A stretch of DNA of 50,257 nt. Source: a bacterium (GTDB lineage: Bacteria; 4484-113; JAFGCY01). Both the position numbers and the translations under genes were made by a program. The stretch is taken from the NCBI GenBank assembly GCA_020849855.1, contig JADZFO010000032.1, positions 1 through 50,257 of the forward strand, given 5' to 3'. The notes under the pieces were generated by a model that saw only the letters and a list, made by a program, of their open reading frames with translations, made no database searches and was not told where the DNA came from. Of the stretch, positions 25,746 to 35,032 are shown one piece after another. Numbering within the stretch: position 1 is the first letter of the stretch; every line of letters begins with the position of its first letter.

Positions 25746-28052
25746 TTACAGGCCAATCGCGTCATCGCCGTCGGGCGGGGTGCTCGGATCATCCGGGCCA
25801 CCGACCGGGACGCCCGGGTCGATGACCGTGCCGCCGCCGCCGCTGTTACCGCCGCCCTGGCCGGGGGTACCGGCGATGGGGGCGAGCCAGAAGTCCATCT
25901 GGCGCCATTCGGCGTTCGGCCAGACGCGGGTGAAGAGGTCCTGGAAGCCCTCGCACTGGATCAGCAGGTTGTAGTCCGCGCCGTTGACCAGGTCAGTGTT
26001 GTACTTGCCGTCGCCGGCGCTGACCACGTGGCGGTAGAAGGAGCCCAGCTCGTTGGCCAGGGGGGTGAAGACGATGTCCGCGCCGCCCACGCCGCTGCCG
26101 CCGGTGAAGTTGCCGATCTCGTCCCAGGTGCCCGGGTCAGAGCTGTCATAGATGGTTCCGAAGATGTCCACCATGTCCTGGGCCGGGGCTTCGTACTTCT
26201 GCAGGCTCAGCTGCACGGTCACGGTGCCGTTCTCGGTCACGTTGACGGTCTCGGTGGAGGTCAGGTAGCCGGCCTTGTAGGCGCCGACGATCCAGCCGTC
26301 CGCCACCGGCACGTTCTCGATCACGAAGTGGCCGTTGGCATCGGTGTAGTCGAAGGGGTCGATGGTCGGCAGAACCGCGTTGACCAGCACGTCCTCAATG
26401 GGCAGGCCGGTCTCTTCGTCCACGATGTCGCCCTCGATGGTGCCGACGGGGATCTCTTCCAGCACGATGTCCAGGTTGTTCTCAGCCGGGGAAGCCGCGG
26501 CCTCGTACTCCTGCTCGGAGCTCTCGTGGCGGTAGGCGCTGGCGATAACCCAGTAGCTGCCCGCCGGGACCTCGGTGAACTCGTACTTGCCGTCCGGGCC
26601 GGTCACATAGGACAGGTAGCCGTCGAAGCTGCCCAGATCGCTGGCGTTGCGGCCATCGTTCTGGTGCTCGTGGCGGAAGCGCTGCATCAGCAGGTTGTCC
26701 AGCTCGGAGCTGCCGCCGCCTGCGCCGCCGGTGGCCGGCCCCTGGCCGGGGGCCGCCGCGTCATTGCCGAAGTCGGGGGCCGGGACCGGCGCGCCGACGT
26801 TCTCACGGGTGGCAGTGCCGTCAGCCGCGAAGTCCTCGAAGTTGGCCATCGGGGGAACCGCGATGTCGTCGAGGGGCTTGGGACCGCCGCCGAAACCGCC
26901 GGAGAAGATGAACTCAACCAGGGCGCCCTCAACAGGGTTGCCCTCGCCATCGCGCACCACGCCACTGATGTCGGCGGGCTCGATGGGGGTCAGCTCGAGG
27001 TCGAGCTCCAAGGTGCCGTTCTGGCCGAAGATGTCCTGGTAGTAGTTGCCAACCAGGTAGCCTTCAGCGGAGAGGTTCACGAAGATGCTGTAGCCCACGA
27101 CTTCGTTCGGGAACTCGAAGGTGCCGTCGGAAGCGGTGGTGGTCTCCTGGTACTGCGGGTCGTACCAGATCGGCATGGACATGCTGGACTCGCGGCCGTC
27201 AACGCCCGTCGAGGGCTCGACGACGCCGGTGCCCACGCCGCCGTCAACCGTGCCGCCGTTGGCGGCGTCGGTGCCGGGGACGGGCAGCTCGCGGCCGTCC
27301 ATGATGCCGTAGTAGCCGGTGTCAGCCGACAGGCTGAGGAAGGCGCCGGCGATCGGCTGGCCGGTAGCGCTGTCCTTGAGGATACCCTTGACCTTCAGGC
27401 CGTCGCCAGGGGCGACCACGCCGTCCTGCTTGAGGGCCAGGTCGAAGTCAGTGGTCTCGCCGGCGGCGATCTCAACGAAGGCCATCGCCGGAGTGTAGCC
27501 GTCAAGGTAGGCCGCCATCTGCCAGTTGCCGGCGGGCACATCATTGATGCTGTAGGTGCCGCCGGTGGAGCTGGTCTGGAAGACGCCGCCGTCAACGGAG
27601 AACAGGGTCACCTGCACGCCGTCAAGGCCCTGGCCGGTGTTGGCGCTGGTGACAGAACCGGTGACGCGGCCGTTCTCAGCCGTGTTGCCCGGGTCGCTCT
27701 CGCCAAAGGTGATGGTCAGGTTCTCGCTGCTGGACGGCACGATCTCGCGGCTGCCCACAACAAAGCCGCCCTTGCCGAAGCTCAGCTCGTTCTGCGAGTC
27801 AACGCCGTTCGGGAAGGCGTTGGCCGGCAAGCTGAAGCCGCCGCTCGCATTGGTTACGAGGCCGGTGTCCTGGCCCTCAACCCGGATGTTCAGACCTGCC
27901 AGCGGATCACCGCTTGCGCTCAGGACCTGGGCGGTCAGGCGCGTGAAGTCCGGGTTCGGGTTGGGATCAGGGCCGCCGCTGCCGCCGCAGCCCGCCGCCG
28001 CCAGAATCAGCAGCGCCAGGAGCAGCACCCCACTTAGCTTAATACGTAACAT
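25746..28052 (-). CDS. Lipoprotein with multiple carboxypeptidase-regulatory-like domains
   Basis: The 768-residue lipoprotein (lipobox LAAAGC) is built of repeated CarboxypepD_reg-like beta-sandwich domains, each with a GxVxDxxTGxPIxGA pattern and a closing aromatic/Gly strand: AQVLSASGDPLAGLNIRVEG, GSVTSANTGQGLDGVQVTLF, GILKDSATGQPIAGAFLSLS, GVVRDGEGNPVEGALVEFIF and GDIVDEETGLPIEDVLVNAV. Phrases such as GSYWVIASAYRHES and GNWQMAAYLDGYTPA mark the domain ends. Gly/Pro-rich linkers separate some. Such proteins are usually surface or periplasmic binding or structural proteins; no enzyme site is seen. AAGGAG lies seven nt upstream of the ATG. Confidence 0.85.
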   Translation of the reverse strand: MLRIKLSGVLLLALLILAAAGCGGSGGPDPNPNPDFTRLTAQVLSASGDPLAGLNIRVEGQDTGLVTNASGGFSLPANAFPNGVDSQNELSFGKGGFVVGSREIVPSSSENLTITFGESDPGNTAENGRVTGSVTSANTGQGLDGVQVTLFSVDGGVFQTSSTGGTYSINDVPAGNWQMAAYLDGYTPAMAFVEIAAGETTDFDLALKQDGVVAPGDGLKVKGILKDSATGQPIAGAFLSLSADTGYYGIMDGRELPVPGTDAANGGTVDGGVGTGVVEPSTGVDGRESSMSMPIWYDPQYQETTTASDGTFEFPNEVVGYSIFVNLSAEGYLVGNYYQDIFGQNGTLELDLELTPIEPADISGVVRDGEGNPVEGALVEFIFSGGFGGGPKPLDDIAVPPMANFEDFAADGTATRENVGAPVPAPDFGNDAAAPGQGPATGGAGGGSSELDNLLMQRFRHEHQNDGRNASDLGSFDGYLSYVTGPDGKYEFTEVPAGSYWVIASAYRHESSEQEYEAAASPAENNLDIVLEEIPVGTIEGDIVDEETGLPIEDVLVNAVLPTIDPFDYTDANGHFVIENVPVADGWIVGAYKAGYLTSTETVNVTENGTVTVQLSLQKYEAPAQDMVDIFGTIYDSSDPGTWDEIGNFTGGSGVGGADIVFTPLANELGSFYRHVVSAGDGKYNTDLVNGADYNLLIQCEGFQDLFTRVWPNAEWRQMDFWLAPIAGTPGQGGGNSGGGGTVIDPGVPVGGPDDPSTPPDGDDAIGL

Positions 28053-28321
28053 GCCCTATCTCCTTGCTTTTGACCGCGGCCGGTTTGGTATCGCCGCAGC
28101 CTGAGATTGTACCTTGCCGGGCCACCCGCTACGGGAATCGGGCGGCCCGGCTGCATGCGCACACTGGAATGATATCCGGCCACCAGAGTTTGGAGGGTAC
28201 CAGTTGCCGGGATTCTTTGAGTAACCGGCGGTACCAGTTTCACGGCCCCCGAAAACCCGGCGGCAGCACACATCAATACCTTATATGCGGATGAATCAGC
28301 CTGGAACCGCAGAGCCGGCGC

Positions 28322-28927
28322 TTAAGGCCCCGCCGGCGGGAAGCTGCTGGACCCGGGCTGGCCCTGCCAGGCGCCGCTGAGGTCCTTATGCAGGCTGAGG
28401 GTCATGGCCAGGGAGCTCCAGCCCTCGCGCCCGGTATCGCCGTCCGTGCGCAGCACGATGCCCAGCCACAGGCCGTCCGGGCGCTGGCGGTAGGCCTTGC
28501 CTGTCCAGCGCTGGCCGCCGAAGCTGTCCGGCTCCTCCAGGAGCTGGAAGCCCTGCTCGCGCAGCTGCACGGCCCAGGCGGCCCGCAGCCCTGCCGCTTC
28601 GCCCGGCACGAGGGCATAGGCCACCATCTCTTCCTGCAGCTGCTGTGTCGCGGCCTCGGGGTTGGCCTGGCTGCTGATCGGCCCGAGTGTGTAGGCCTCC
28701 GCCGGCAGGCGCAGGTCGGCCGGCCACTGCGGCGGGTAGACCTGGTCAAAGGGCTTATAGACGCGGCCGGGCAGGTCGCGGCCCACGGAAGTCTCGGCCG
28801 GGACTTCAATCTGCGCCGGCCGGGCGCCACCGGCGGGACAGCCGCTGAGCAGGCCCAGGCACACAGCCAGCGCGGCGAGAAGCCGCAGGCCGGAACAGAC
28901 AGAACGCAGCCGGGACAGGGAATGCAT
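28322..28927 (-). CDS. Lipoprotein of unknown function
   Basis: From the start at 28927 the protein is about 201 residues, with a lipoprotein signal (AVCLGLLSGC, Cys about residue 28). The mature part is small and mixed alpha/beta, with no recognised family. Phrases VYPPQWPADLRLPAEAYTLG and WLGIVLRTDGDTGREGW might help a profile search. Starts at 28945 (GGAGGG only one nt upstream) or 29065 are possible, but the longest would overlap the glycosyltransferase gene. TACTAT nine nt before 28927 could be the -10 box of a leaderless transcript. Confidence 0.7.
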   Translation of the reverse strand: MHSLSRLRSVCSGLRLLAALAVCLGLLSGCPAGGARPAQIEVPAETSVGRDLPGRVYKPFDQVYPPQWPADLRLPAEAYTLGPISSQANPEAATQQLQEEMVAYALVPGEAAGLRAAWAVQLREQGFQLLEEPDSFGGQRWTGKAYRQRPDGLWLGIVLRTDGDTGREGWSSLAMTLSLHKDLSGAWQGQPGSSSFPPAGP

Positions 28928-28985
28928 GGGACAGGCATAGTACATCCCTCCGGAATACTTGCCCATCCCTGGCCGCGGCGCCTCT

Positions 28986-30356
28986 TTAGACCTCGGCGCT
29001 GTCCTGCGCGTACTGGTACTGCAGAAAGTCCGAGGCGACCTTGCTCCAGGGGTTGGCGCGGGCAAAGTCCAGGCAGCGCTGGCGGTCCAGCTTCAGCGCA
29101 CCGCGCACGGCCTCGGCCAGATCGCTGCTGATGCAGCCGGTCACGCCGTGCTCCAGCACGTCCACCGGCCCCGGCGCGGGATAGGCCGCCACCGGCGTGC
29201 CGCAGGCCAAGGCCTCCAGCAGCACCAGGCCATAGGTATCGGTCAGGCTGGGGAAGACGAAGACATCGCTGTAGCTGTAGTACTCCGCCAGTTCCTGGGC
29301 GGTCTTGCGCCCGGTGAAGCGTACCTCGGGATAGCGCTCGCGCAGCTGTTCCAGCAGCGGCCCATCCCCGACGACGATCTTCTGGCCCGGGACATCCAGC
29401 TTCAGGAAGGCCTCGACGTTCTTCTCCACCGCCACCCGGCCGGCATAAAGCAGCACCGGGCGCTGGTCCGCCGGGTTGGCCACCGAGACCTCTTCGCGGG
29501 GATAGAAGACGCTGGTATCCACGCCGCGCTGCCAGAGCACAAGGTTGCGGAAGCCGCGCTGCTCCAGCTCCTTCATCATCGTCGGGGTGGTGACCAGCAC
29601 CCGTTCGGCCTTGGAGTGGAACCAGCGGAAATAGGCATAGCTCAGGCCCAGCGGCACCGGAAAGCGCGCCCGCACATACTCCGGCACCCGGGTGTGGTAG
29701 GCGGTGGTGAAGGGAATGCCGCGGCGCAGGCAGTAATGCCGCCCGGCCAGGCCCACGGTGATCTCCGAGACGATGTGCACCGCGTCCGGGTCAAAGCGGT
29801 CCAGGGCGCGGGCGATCTCGCGGAAGGGGAACCAGGCGATCTTGATCTCGGGATAGCTGGGGCAGGGGATCTTGCGGCGGGCCAGGTCAAAGCTGAAGAC
29901 CTGCACCTCGTGGCCCATGGCCTCCAGCTCGCGGATCACCGCCAGCAGGGTGTTGACCACGCCGTTGACCTGCGGCAGCCAGCCATCGGTGACAAAGGCG
30001 ATGCGCTGCTTGGTGCCGGGGACATAGACATGCCGCTCATGCAGGGGCGCTCGCCCGCCGGGCAGATAAAGCTGGTGCAGAAGGCGCTGCTGGGCGCCGC
30101 GCAGTTTGCCCAGGCGCTCCCGCATCGCCGCCGGGCCGAAGCGCTGGCGCATGGCCGCGGGGCCGAGGCGGCCTTGCAGCGCCGCATCCACGCGGCCCTG
30201 CAGGGCCTGGTTGAAGCGCCGCTGAAGGGTGCTGGGCCGCAGCTTCTCGCGCAGGCCCCGGGAGTAGACCCTCAGGCGCTCAAGCGGCGCCCGGCGGCCA
30301 GCCGCCGGCTGGGCCGGTTCCAGATCACCCTGCTCACGCTTGCGTTCGCGCGCCAT
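28986..30356 (-). CDS. GT4-family glycosyltransferase with basic N-terminal extension
   Basis: The catalytic part (from about residue 120) has the GT-B fold of family GT4: RIAFVTDGWLPQVNGVVNTL begins the acceptor domain, and VLLYAGRVAVEKNVEAFLKL plus VFPSLTDTYGLVLLEALACG the donor domain. The last motif, with D-T-x-G and the second Glu, is typical of MgtA/SQD2-like mannosyl- or sulfoquinovosyl-transferases that modify lipids. The N-terminal ~115 residues are Arg/Gln-rich with helical repeats (RQRFGPAAMRERLGKLRGAQ) and are unusual for the family; they may bind membrane or partners. Donor and acceptor cannot be inferred. It is followed by a lipoprotein gene in the same direction. Confidence 0.88.
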   Translation of the reverse strand: MARERKREQGDLEPAQPAAGRRAPLERLRVYSRGLREKLRPSTLQRRFNQALQGRVDAALQGRLGPAAMRQRFGPAAMRERLGKLRGAQQRLLHQLYLPGGRAPLHERHVYVPGTKQRIAFVTDGWLPQVNGVVNTLLAVIRELEAMGHEVQVFSFDLARRKIPCPSYPEIKIAWFPFREIARALDRFDPDAVHIVSEITVGLAGRHYCLRRGIPFTTAYHTRVPEYVRARFPVPLGLSYAYFRWFHSKAERVLVTTPTMMKELEQRGFRNLVLWQRGVDTSVFYPREEVSVANPADQRPVLLYAGRVAVEKNVEAFLKLDVPGQKIVVGDGPLLEQLRERYPEVRFTGRKTAQELAEYYSYSDVFVFPSLTDTYGLVLLEALACGTPVAAYPAPGPVDVLEHGVTGCISSDLAEAVRGALKLDRQRCLDFARANPWSKVASDFLQYQYAQDSAEV

Positions 30357-30420
30357 TTCAAAGCGCCTCAGTTGGCCCGATAGCCGGGCCGCGCTTAGTC
30401 TAGCAGCCGCGTGTTAAAGC

Positions 30421-30630
30421 AGGGGGAGAAGGAAAAGGCAGAAGGCTCAAGGCACAAGGCACAAGGGGAACTGGGAGCAACCAGGACATAGGTAACACTC
30501 TATGTTCAGGATATAGGCAACAGTTCAGATTCAAGACACAGATATCAGTACAGATTCAGCCTAAAGGAAACCGCAGCCTTTGCCTTTTGCCTTCTGACTT
30601 GAGCCTTGTGCCTTCTGACTTGTGCCTTTC
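30421..30630. repeat. Inverted-repeat tract with AAGGCAC/AAGGCTC periodic ends
   Basis: The left end (about 30429-30470) repeats AAGGCAC/AAGGCTC units. The right end (about 30571-30630) is largely its reverse complement (CCTTTTGCCTTCTGACTTGA). They flank about 100 nt of lower-GC sequence containing ACATAGGTAACACTCTATGT and GGATATAGGCAACAG. No gene fits. It looks like a non-autonomous element or a decayed IS between two envelope genes. Confidence 0.65.
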
Positions 30631-32430
30631 TTAGAGTTCTCGGGCCAGCTCGCTCATCGTCACGAAGCGGTAGCCCTTCTCCTGCAGGCTGCTGATCAGG
30701 CCCGGCAGCATGTCCACGCTGGCCTGGATGCCGTCGTGGGCCAGGATCACCGAGCCGGGGCGAATCTCGCGCAGGGCCGTGTCATGCAGACGGCCCATGG
30801 TCATGCCCTCGGAGGTGTCGTTGAGCGCGACATCCCACATCGCGGTGATCATGCCGCGCTGGTTGACCAGCTGGCCCACCTTGGCATCGATCTGCCCGCC
30901 GGGGGGGCGCATGAAGCGCGGCAGCTCGCCGGTCAGGCCGGCCAGCACGCGGCTGCACTCGTCAAGCTGGTACTCCTGCTCCTCGCGCGGCAGGCGCGGC
31001 AGGCGGAAATGGTCATAGGTATGGTTGGCGATCTCATGGCCCTGCTGGTGCGCCATCTGGACCCAGGCGGGGTACTTCTGGGCCTGCTGGCCGACAAAGA
31101 AGAAGGTCGCCGGCACATCGTAATAGTCCAGGGTGGCCAGGAGCTGGGCGGTATACAGCGGGTGCGGGCCGTCGTCGAAAGTCAGCGCGACCAGCTTCTT
31201 CTTCTTGTTGCCGCGCTCCAGCTCCTTGAGCTTTGAGCTGAGCTTGTCGTCGGGGAAGGCGGCCTTGCCGGCGGGCAGCTGGAGCTGCAGCGGCGGGCGC
31301 AGGCGGGCGCCGGGGCTGGTGCCCGGCGGGGGCAGGAGCAGCGCGATCTGCGGCCCCTGTCCGGCGGAGGCGGGACCGCCCAGCGAAAAGCTGGCGGAGA
31401 CTTCGCCTCCGGCGCCGGCCGGCGGGGCTGCCACAGCGGCGTTCACTTCAATGTCCTGGTCGGCGGCCCCAAAGCGGCGGGTTGAGGGCTTGAGCTGCGG
31501 CCGGGCCCTGCTTCCGGCATCAAAGCCCGCGCCGGGCGCGGCGCTTTCGGGCTCTGCGCCATCCGGGCCTGCGCTTTCGGGAGCAGACTGACTGCCCTGC
31601 GGCTCTTCAGTCTGCGCGGTATCGCCCTGCACGGTATCGCCCTGGGGGGCCTGGGTTTCATCCACGGCTGGTTCGCGCTTCAGCCGCGGACTGGGCTTCC
31701 AGGGCTTGAAGAGCCCTGGCTGCTCAGCCGCGTCCTCAGGCTGCGTTTCGCCATCTGTTTCACTCTGGTCCTGCGCGCTGCCCGCGGGCTCATCGCCCCA
31801 GCTTTGCTCAGCGCCGTCCTGCGGCTGTGCGGGGTCTGGGTTTGGCCGGCTGCGGGCCTGGCTGCGGGTCCGCTCGGCCAGCAGGCTGCCCTGCTCGCGG
31901 GCGGACTGCTCGGCCACCGCGCTTTCCTGGGCCTGCAGGGCCGCTGCCTCGGCCTCGGCCTTGGCTTCTTTTTCAGCCTGGGCCTTCTCCTCAGCCTGAG
32001 CCAGCAGCAGTCGCTGCTGCTCCTCTTCGCGGGCCTGCTGCTGCCGGGCGGCTTCTGCTTCCTGCTCCTGCCTGTCCCGCGCGGCCGCATCGGCCAGCCG
32101 GCGCTGCTGCTCCAGGCTGGCGCCCAGCAGGCGCGAACCGCGGGCGCGGATCTCCTCGCGCTGGCCCAGCAGGATGCCACGGCCGATGGCGCTGAGCTGG
32201 AAGTCCTCGGCGGGCAGCTGGGCCGGGGCCTGCGGCGGCGCGGGCTTCTGCGCCGGCTTGGGGGACTGCCCGGGCTGCCTGCCGGGCTGACGCCCCGGCT
32301 GACGGCCGGGCTGGCGGCCGGAAGAGTTGCGCGAGTTCAAGTCGCGCTCAAGCTCCGCGCCTGTCGACATACCGGCCGCGCCAAACAAGATCAGCGCGAC
32401 CAGCAAAACTATCCCAACCCTGCCTCGCAT
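30631..32430 (-). CDS. Secreted polysaccharide deacetylase (NodB/CE4)
   Basis: This 599-residue exported CE4 esterase removes acetyl groups from polysaccharides such as peptidoglycan or chitin-like polymers. A signal peptide (about 1-24) is followed by four GRQP units, a Pro-rich and Gln/Glu/Ala-rich coiled-coil region (about 110-185) and a low-complexity linker. The NodB domain (about 405-599) has all motifs: TFDDGP, HTYDH, RPPGG, WDVALND and ILAHDG. The metal ligands (Asp and two His) and the catalytic Asp are present. The long linker may span the periplasm or wall. TATAAT nine nt before the ATG and no Shine-Dalgarno suggest a leaderless mRNA. Confidence 0.93.
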   Translation of the reverse strand: MRGRVGIVLLVALILFGAAGMSTGAELERDLNSRNSSGRQPGRQPGRQPGRQPGQSPKPAQKPAPPQAPAQLPAEDFQLSAIGRGILLGQREEIRARGSRLLGASLEQQRRLADAAARDRQEQEAEAARQQQAREEEQQRLLLAQAEEKAQAEKEAKAEAEAAALQAQESAVAEQSAREQGSLLAERTRSQARSRPNPDPAQPQDGAEQSWGDEPAGSAQDQSETDGETQPEDAAEQPGLFKPWKPSPRLKREPAVDETQAPQGDTVQGDTAQTEEPQGSQSAPESAGPDGAEPESAAPGAGFDAGSRARPQLKPSTRRFGAADQDIEVNAAVAAPPAGAGGEVSASFSLGGPASAGQGPQIALLLPPPGTSPGARLRPPLQLQLPAGKAAFPDDKLSSKLKELERGNKKKKLVALTFDDGPHPLYTAQLLATLDYYDVPATFFFVGQQAQKYPAWVQMAHQQGHEIANHTYDHFRLPRLPREEQEYQLDECSRVLAGLTGELPRFMRPPGGQIDAKVGQLVNQRGMITAMWDVALNDTSEGMTMGRLHDTALREIRPGSVILAHDGIQASVDMLPGLISSLQEKGYRFVTMSELAREL

Positions 32431-32439
32431 GCAGGCCAG

Positions 32440-32445
32440 ATTATA
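32440..32445 (-). promoter_or_regulatory. -10 box of the polysaccharide deacetylase gene
   Basis: TATAAT on the minus strand, nine nt before the ATG at 32430; no Shine-Dalgarno sequence. Confidence 0.55.
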
Positions 32446-32558
32446 GCCGCCAGCCCGGCTGCGCCTGACCCGGCGCCAGGCTCACACAGCCTCCCGCCTT
32501 GCCCTTTATACTCTTGCTGATCCCTGCCAAGCTGCTGAAGACGGAAGGAGTGCTCAAG

Positions 32559-34982
32559 ATGCACCGCAATGCCAGCCTGATCTCCCTGCTATTGCTCTGC
32601 CTGTGCCTGCTGCTGCTGTGCCCGGGCTGCGGCAGCGAAAGCCGCCTGGACAGCACAGCCCCCGCGCTAGCTGCGGCACAGGGCCACAGCGCCGCTGCGC
32701 CGGAAAGTGCGCTGCCAGCGCTGCCAGCGCTGCCCCGGGGCCGCCAGGCGCGCGGGCTGGAGGAGACTGAACTGAATGGCTCGCAGAGCTTCCGCCGCGC
32801 CAGCAGCGCCCTGCCCGCCGACCCGGTCCTGGCCCTCAATTCCAGCGCCGGGGAGACCTGCTGGGGCATCTGGGAGCTGCCGGCGGTGGACGAGCTGCGC
32901 TATCTGGAGATTGCCATGAACCTGCCCACTGGGCAGCAGGCCTGGCTGGGCCTGGCGGATTACAGCGCCGGGCGCTGGGAATTGGTCGGCCCGGTCTTTG
33001 ACGGCCGCGTGCTGGCCCTTTACCCGCAGCGCCACAGCTCGCCCGGCGGCCTGCTGTATGCCGCGGTGCTGGTAGCGGATGGCAACAGCGCCGTCGTCCA
33101 GTCCCTGCGCCTGATTGCCTTCCACAGCAACACTGCCCCCAGCGCTGACCTGCAGGCCGACGTGACGAGCGGCAACGCACCGCTGCTGGTGGGATTCAAT
33201 GCCAGCGCCAGCACTGACCCCGACCCCGGCGACAGCATTCTGCGCTACCTCTGGGACTTTGACGGCGATGCCGCCTTCGAGGAGATCACCTACAGCCCAA
33301 CAAACGTGCACACTCTCACCCAGCCCGGAATTATCAACGTGACTGTGGCGGTGGAGGACCGCGAGGGCGAACGTGACACCGCCCAGCTTGAGATCAATGT
33401 CGGCGTGGCCGGCAACAGCCCGCCGGGTGTCACCATCACCGCCCTGCCGCTGAGCGGCAGCGCGCCGCTGAATGTGTCCTTCGGCAGTGTCTTCACCGAC
33501 ATCGACGGCAGCATCGTGCGCTTTGACTGGGATTTCGAGGGGGATGGCACCTGGGAGCGCTATGACGATGCTGCGGAGCTGAACCATGTTTACACCGCGG
33601 GCGGCAGCTTCAACGCGACGCTGCGGGTGACCGATGACGATGGCGCGCAGAACAGCGACTCAATACAGATCACCGTCAACAGCCCGCCGCAGGCCAGCCT
33701 GCAGGTACTCCCGGCCAGCATCCAGCTTGGCGCGGACTGCTTCCTTGACGCCGCGCTGAGCAGCGATGCTGACGGCACTCTGACCCTCTTTGAATGGGAC
33801 CTTGACGGCGACGGTACTTACGAACAGAGCAGCGGCACTGATCCGCAGCTCTCCTTTACTCCTGCCAGCGCCGGGCCCTACAGCATCGGCCTGCGGGTCA
33901 GCGATGAGCTTGGCGCCCAGTCAACTGCCCAGGCCCTGCTGCACGTCCGCGGCTGGATGCCTACGGTGCAGGCGGCGGGAGAGGGCACCAATGCCGGCCG
34001 GCACTGCTCCGTGGCAATTGTGCAGGGGCGTCTGGCCGCGGCATTCCATAGCGTCAGCAACGGTGACCTGATGTACGCCCGGGCCACGGACTACCTGGCC
34101 CAGGACTGGAGCGAGGCCGTGGTCGCGGACAGCGATGGCTTCACCGGCGCATCCACCAGCCTGGCCGTGGTCAACGGCCTGCCCTCCATCGCCTATCGTG
34201 ACAACCTGGACAGGGTGCTCTTTGTCCAGGCCATTGATGCATTGGGCGATGCCTGGGGCGCTGAGGTCGTCGTCCAGCAGGCCAGCGCTATCTCCGGGAT
34301 CAGCATGATCGAGGCTGACGGCGTACCGGCCGTGGCTTTTGACGACGACACCGATCTGCTCTACTGCCGCGGCTTTGACGCGGCCGGCTCGGGCTGGAAC
34401 GCGCCACAGCTCTTGGACGGAAGCTGCGAGCCAGGTGCAGGCCCGACACTGGCCCTGCTGGGGGACAAGCCCGCCCTGGCCTACCGCCAGACCACGGCCA
34501 GCGGCCTGATGTTTATGCGGGCGCTCAACGCCAGCGGCAGCAGCTGGAATCCCCCCGTCAGCGCGGATGCGACCTTTGGCGCGGGGGAGTATGCATCCCT
34601 GGCGCTGGTCGATGGCTTTCCCGCCATCGCCTATACGAATGCAGACAGCCGCGACTTCCGCTATGTGCGCGCTGCGGACAGCCTTGGCGACAGCTGGGGC
34701 ATGTCCGTGCTGATTGACGCCACAACTGACTGCGGCCGCAGGAACGACCTGCTCTTCTTCCAGGGCCGCCCGGTGGTTGTGTATGCCTGCATCAACGGGC
34801 CCCAGGAACTGCGCGTGCGCGAAGGCCTCGACAGCGGCGGAAGCCTCTGGGGCCCCGCACTGCTGCTCGATCCTGTGAACGAAGTCTCGGAGGATGTGGA
34901 CGCGCTGGTCATCGACGGGCATATCAGCCTTTGCTATGACGACGGTGAGCACGACGACCTGCGGGCGGTGACTTACTTCTAA
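32559..34982 (+). CDS. Lipoprotein with three PKD domains and seven-repeat C-terminal domain (paralog 1)
   Basis: The 807-residue lipoprotein (LLLLCPGC) has an N-terminal domain (about 60-185; CWGIWELPAVDELRYLEIAM, HSSPGGLLYAAVLV) shared with the genes at 35648 and, more weakly, 39308. Three PKD domains follow (about 190-465; WDFDGDAAFEE, WDFEGDGTWER, WDLDGDGTYEQ), then seven repeats of ~50 residues (466-807; VNGLPSIAYRDNLDRVLFVQ). The last repeat is short, and the segment before repeat 1 seems to supply the missing strand, as in a closed propeller. It is probably surface-exposed. The start is at 32559 with GGAAGGAG upstream; the frame continues 20 codons further without a signal. Confidence 0.85.
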   Translation: MHRNASLISLLLLCLCLLLLCPGCGSESRLDSTAPALAAAQGHSAAAPESALPALPALPRGRQARGLEETELNGSQSFRRASSALPADPVLALNSSAGETCWGIWELPAVDELRYLEIAMNLPTGQQAWLGLADYSAGRWELVGPVFDGRVLALYPQRHSSPGGLLYAAVLVADGNSAVVQSLRLIAFHSNTAPSADLQADVTSGNAPLLVGFNASASTDPDPGDSILRYLWDFDGDAAFEEITYSPTNVHTLTQPGIINVTVAVEDREGERDTAQLEINVGVAGNSPPGVTITALPLSGSAPLNVSFGSVFTDIDGSIVRFDWDFEGDGTWERYDDAAELNHVYTAGGSFNATLRVTDDDGAQNSDSIQITVNSPPQASLQVLPASIQLGADCFLDAALSSDADGTLTLFEWDLDGDGTYEQSSGTDPQLSFTPASAGPYSIGLRVSDELGAQSTAQALLHVRGWMPTVQAAGEGTNAGRHCSVAIVQGRLAAAFHSVSNGDLMYARATDYLAQDWSEAVVADSDGFTGASTSLAVVNGLPSIAYRDNLDRVLFVQAIDALGDAWGAEVVVQQASAISGISMIEADGVPAVAFDDDTDLLYCRGFDAAGSGWNAPQLLDGSCEPGAGPTLALLGDKPALAYRQTTASGLMFMRALNASGSSWNPPVSADATFGAGEYASLALVDGFPAIAYTNADSRDFRYVRAADSLGDSWGMSVLIDATTDCGRRNDLLFFQGRPVVVYACINGPQELRVREGLDSGGSLWGPALLLDPVNEVSEDVDALVIDGHISLCYDDGEHDDLRAVTYF

Positions 34983-35020
34983 TCCGCCGGCGCCTGAGCA
35001 GCGCGCCCCGCGCCGCTGTC

Positions 35021-35026
35021 TAAAAT
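35021..35026 (+). promoter_or_regulatory. -10 box of the 35033 gene
   Basis: TAAAAT ends six nt before the GTG at 35033; no Shine-Dalgarno sequence. Confidence 0.45.
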
Positions 35027-35032
35027 GGCCCG

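Noticed and set aside
26028-28037. Long plus-strand open frame opposite the CarboxypepD_reg lipoprotein
   Set aside because: Low-complexity Val/Gly/Ala shadow; the minus-strand gene has a ribosome site, lipobox and domain repeats.
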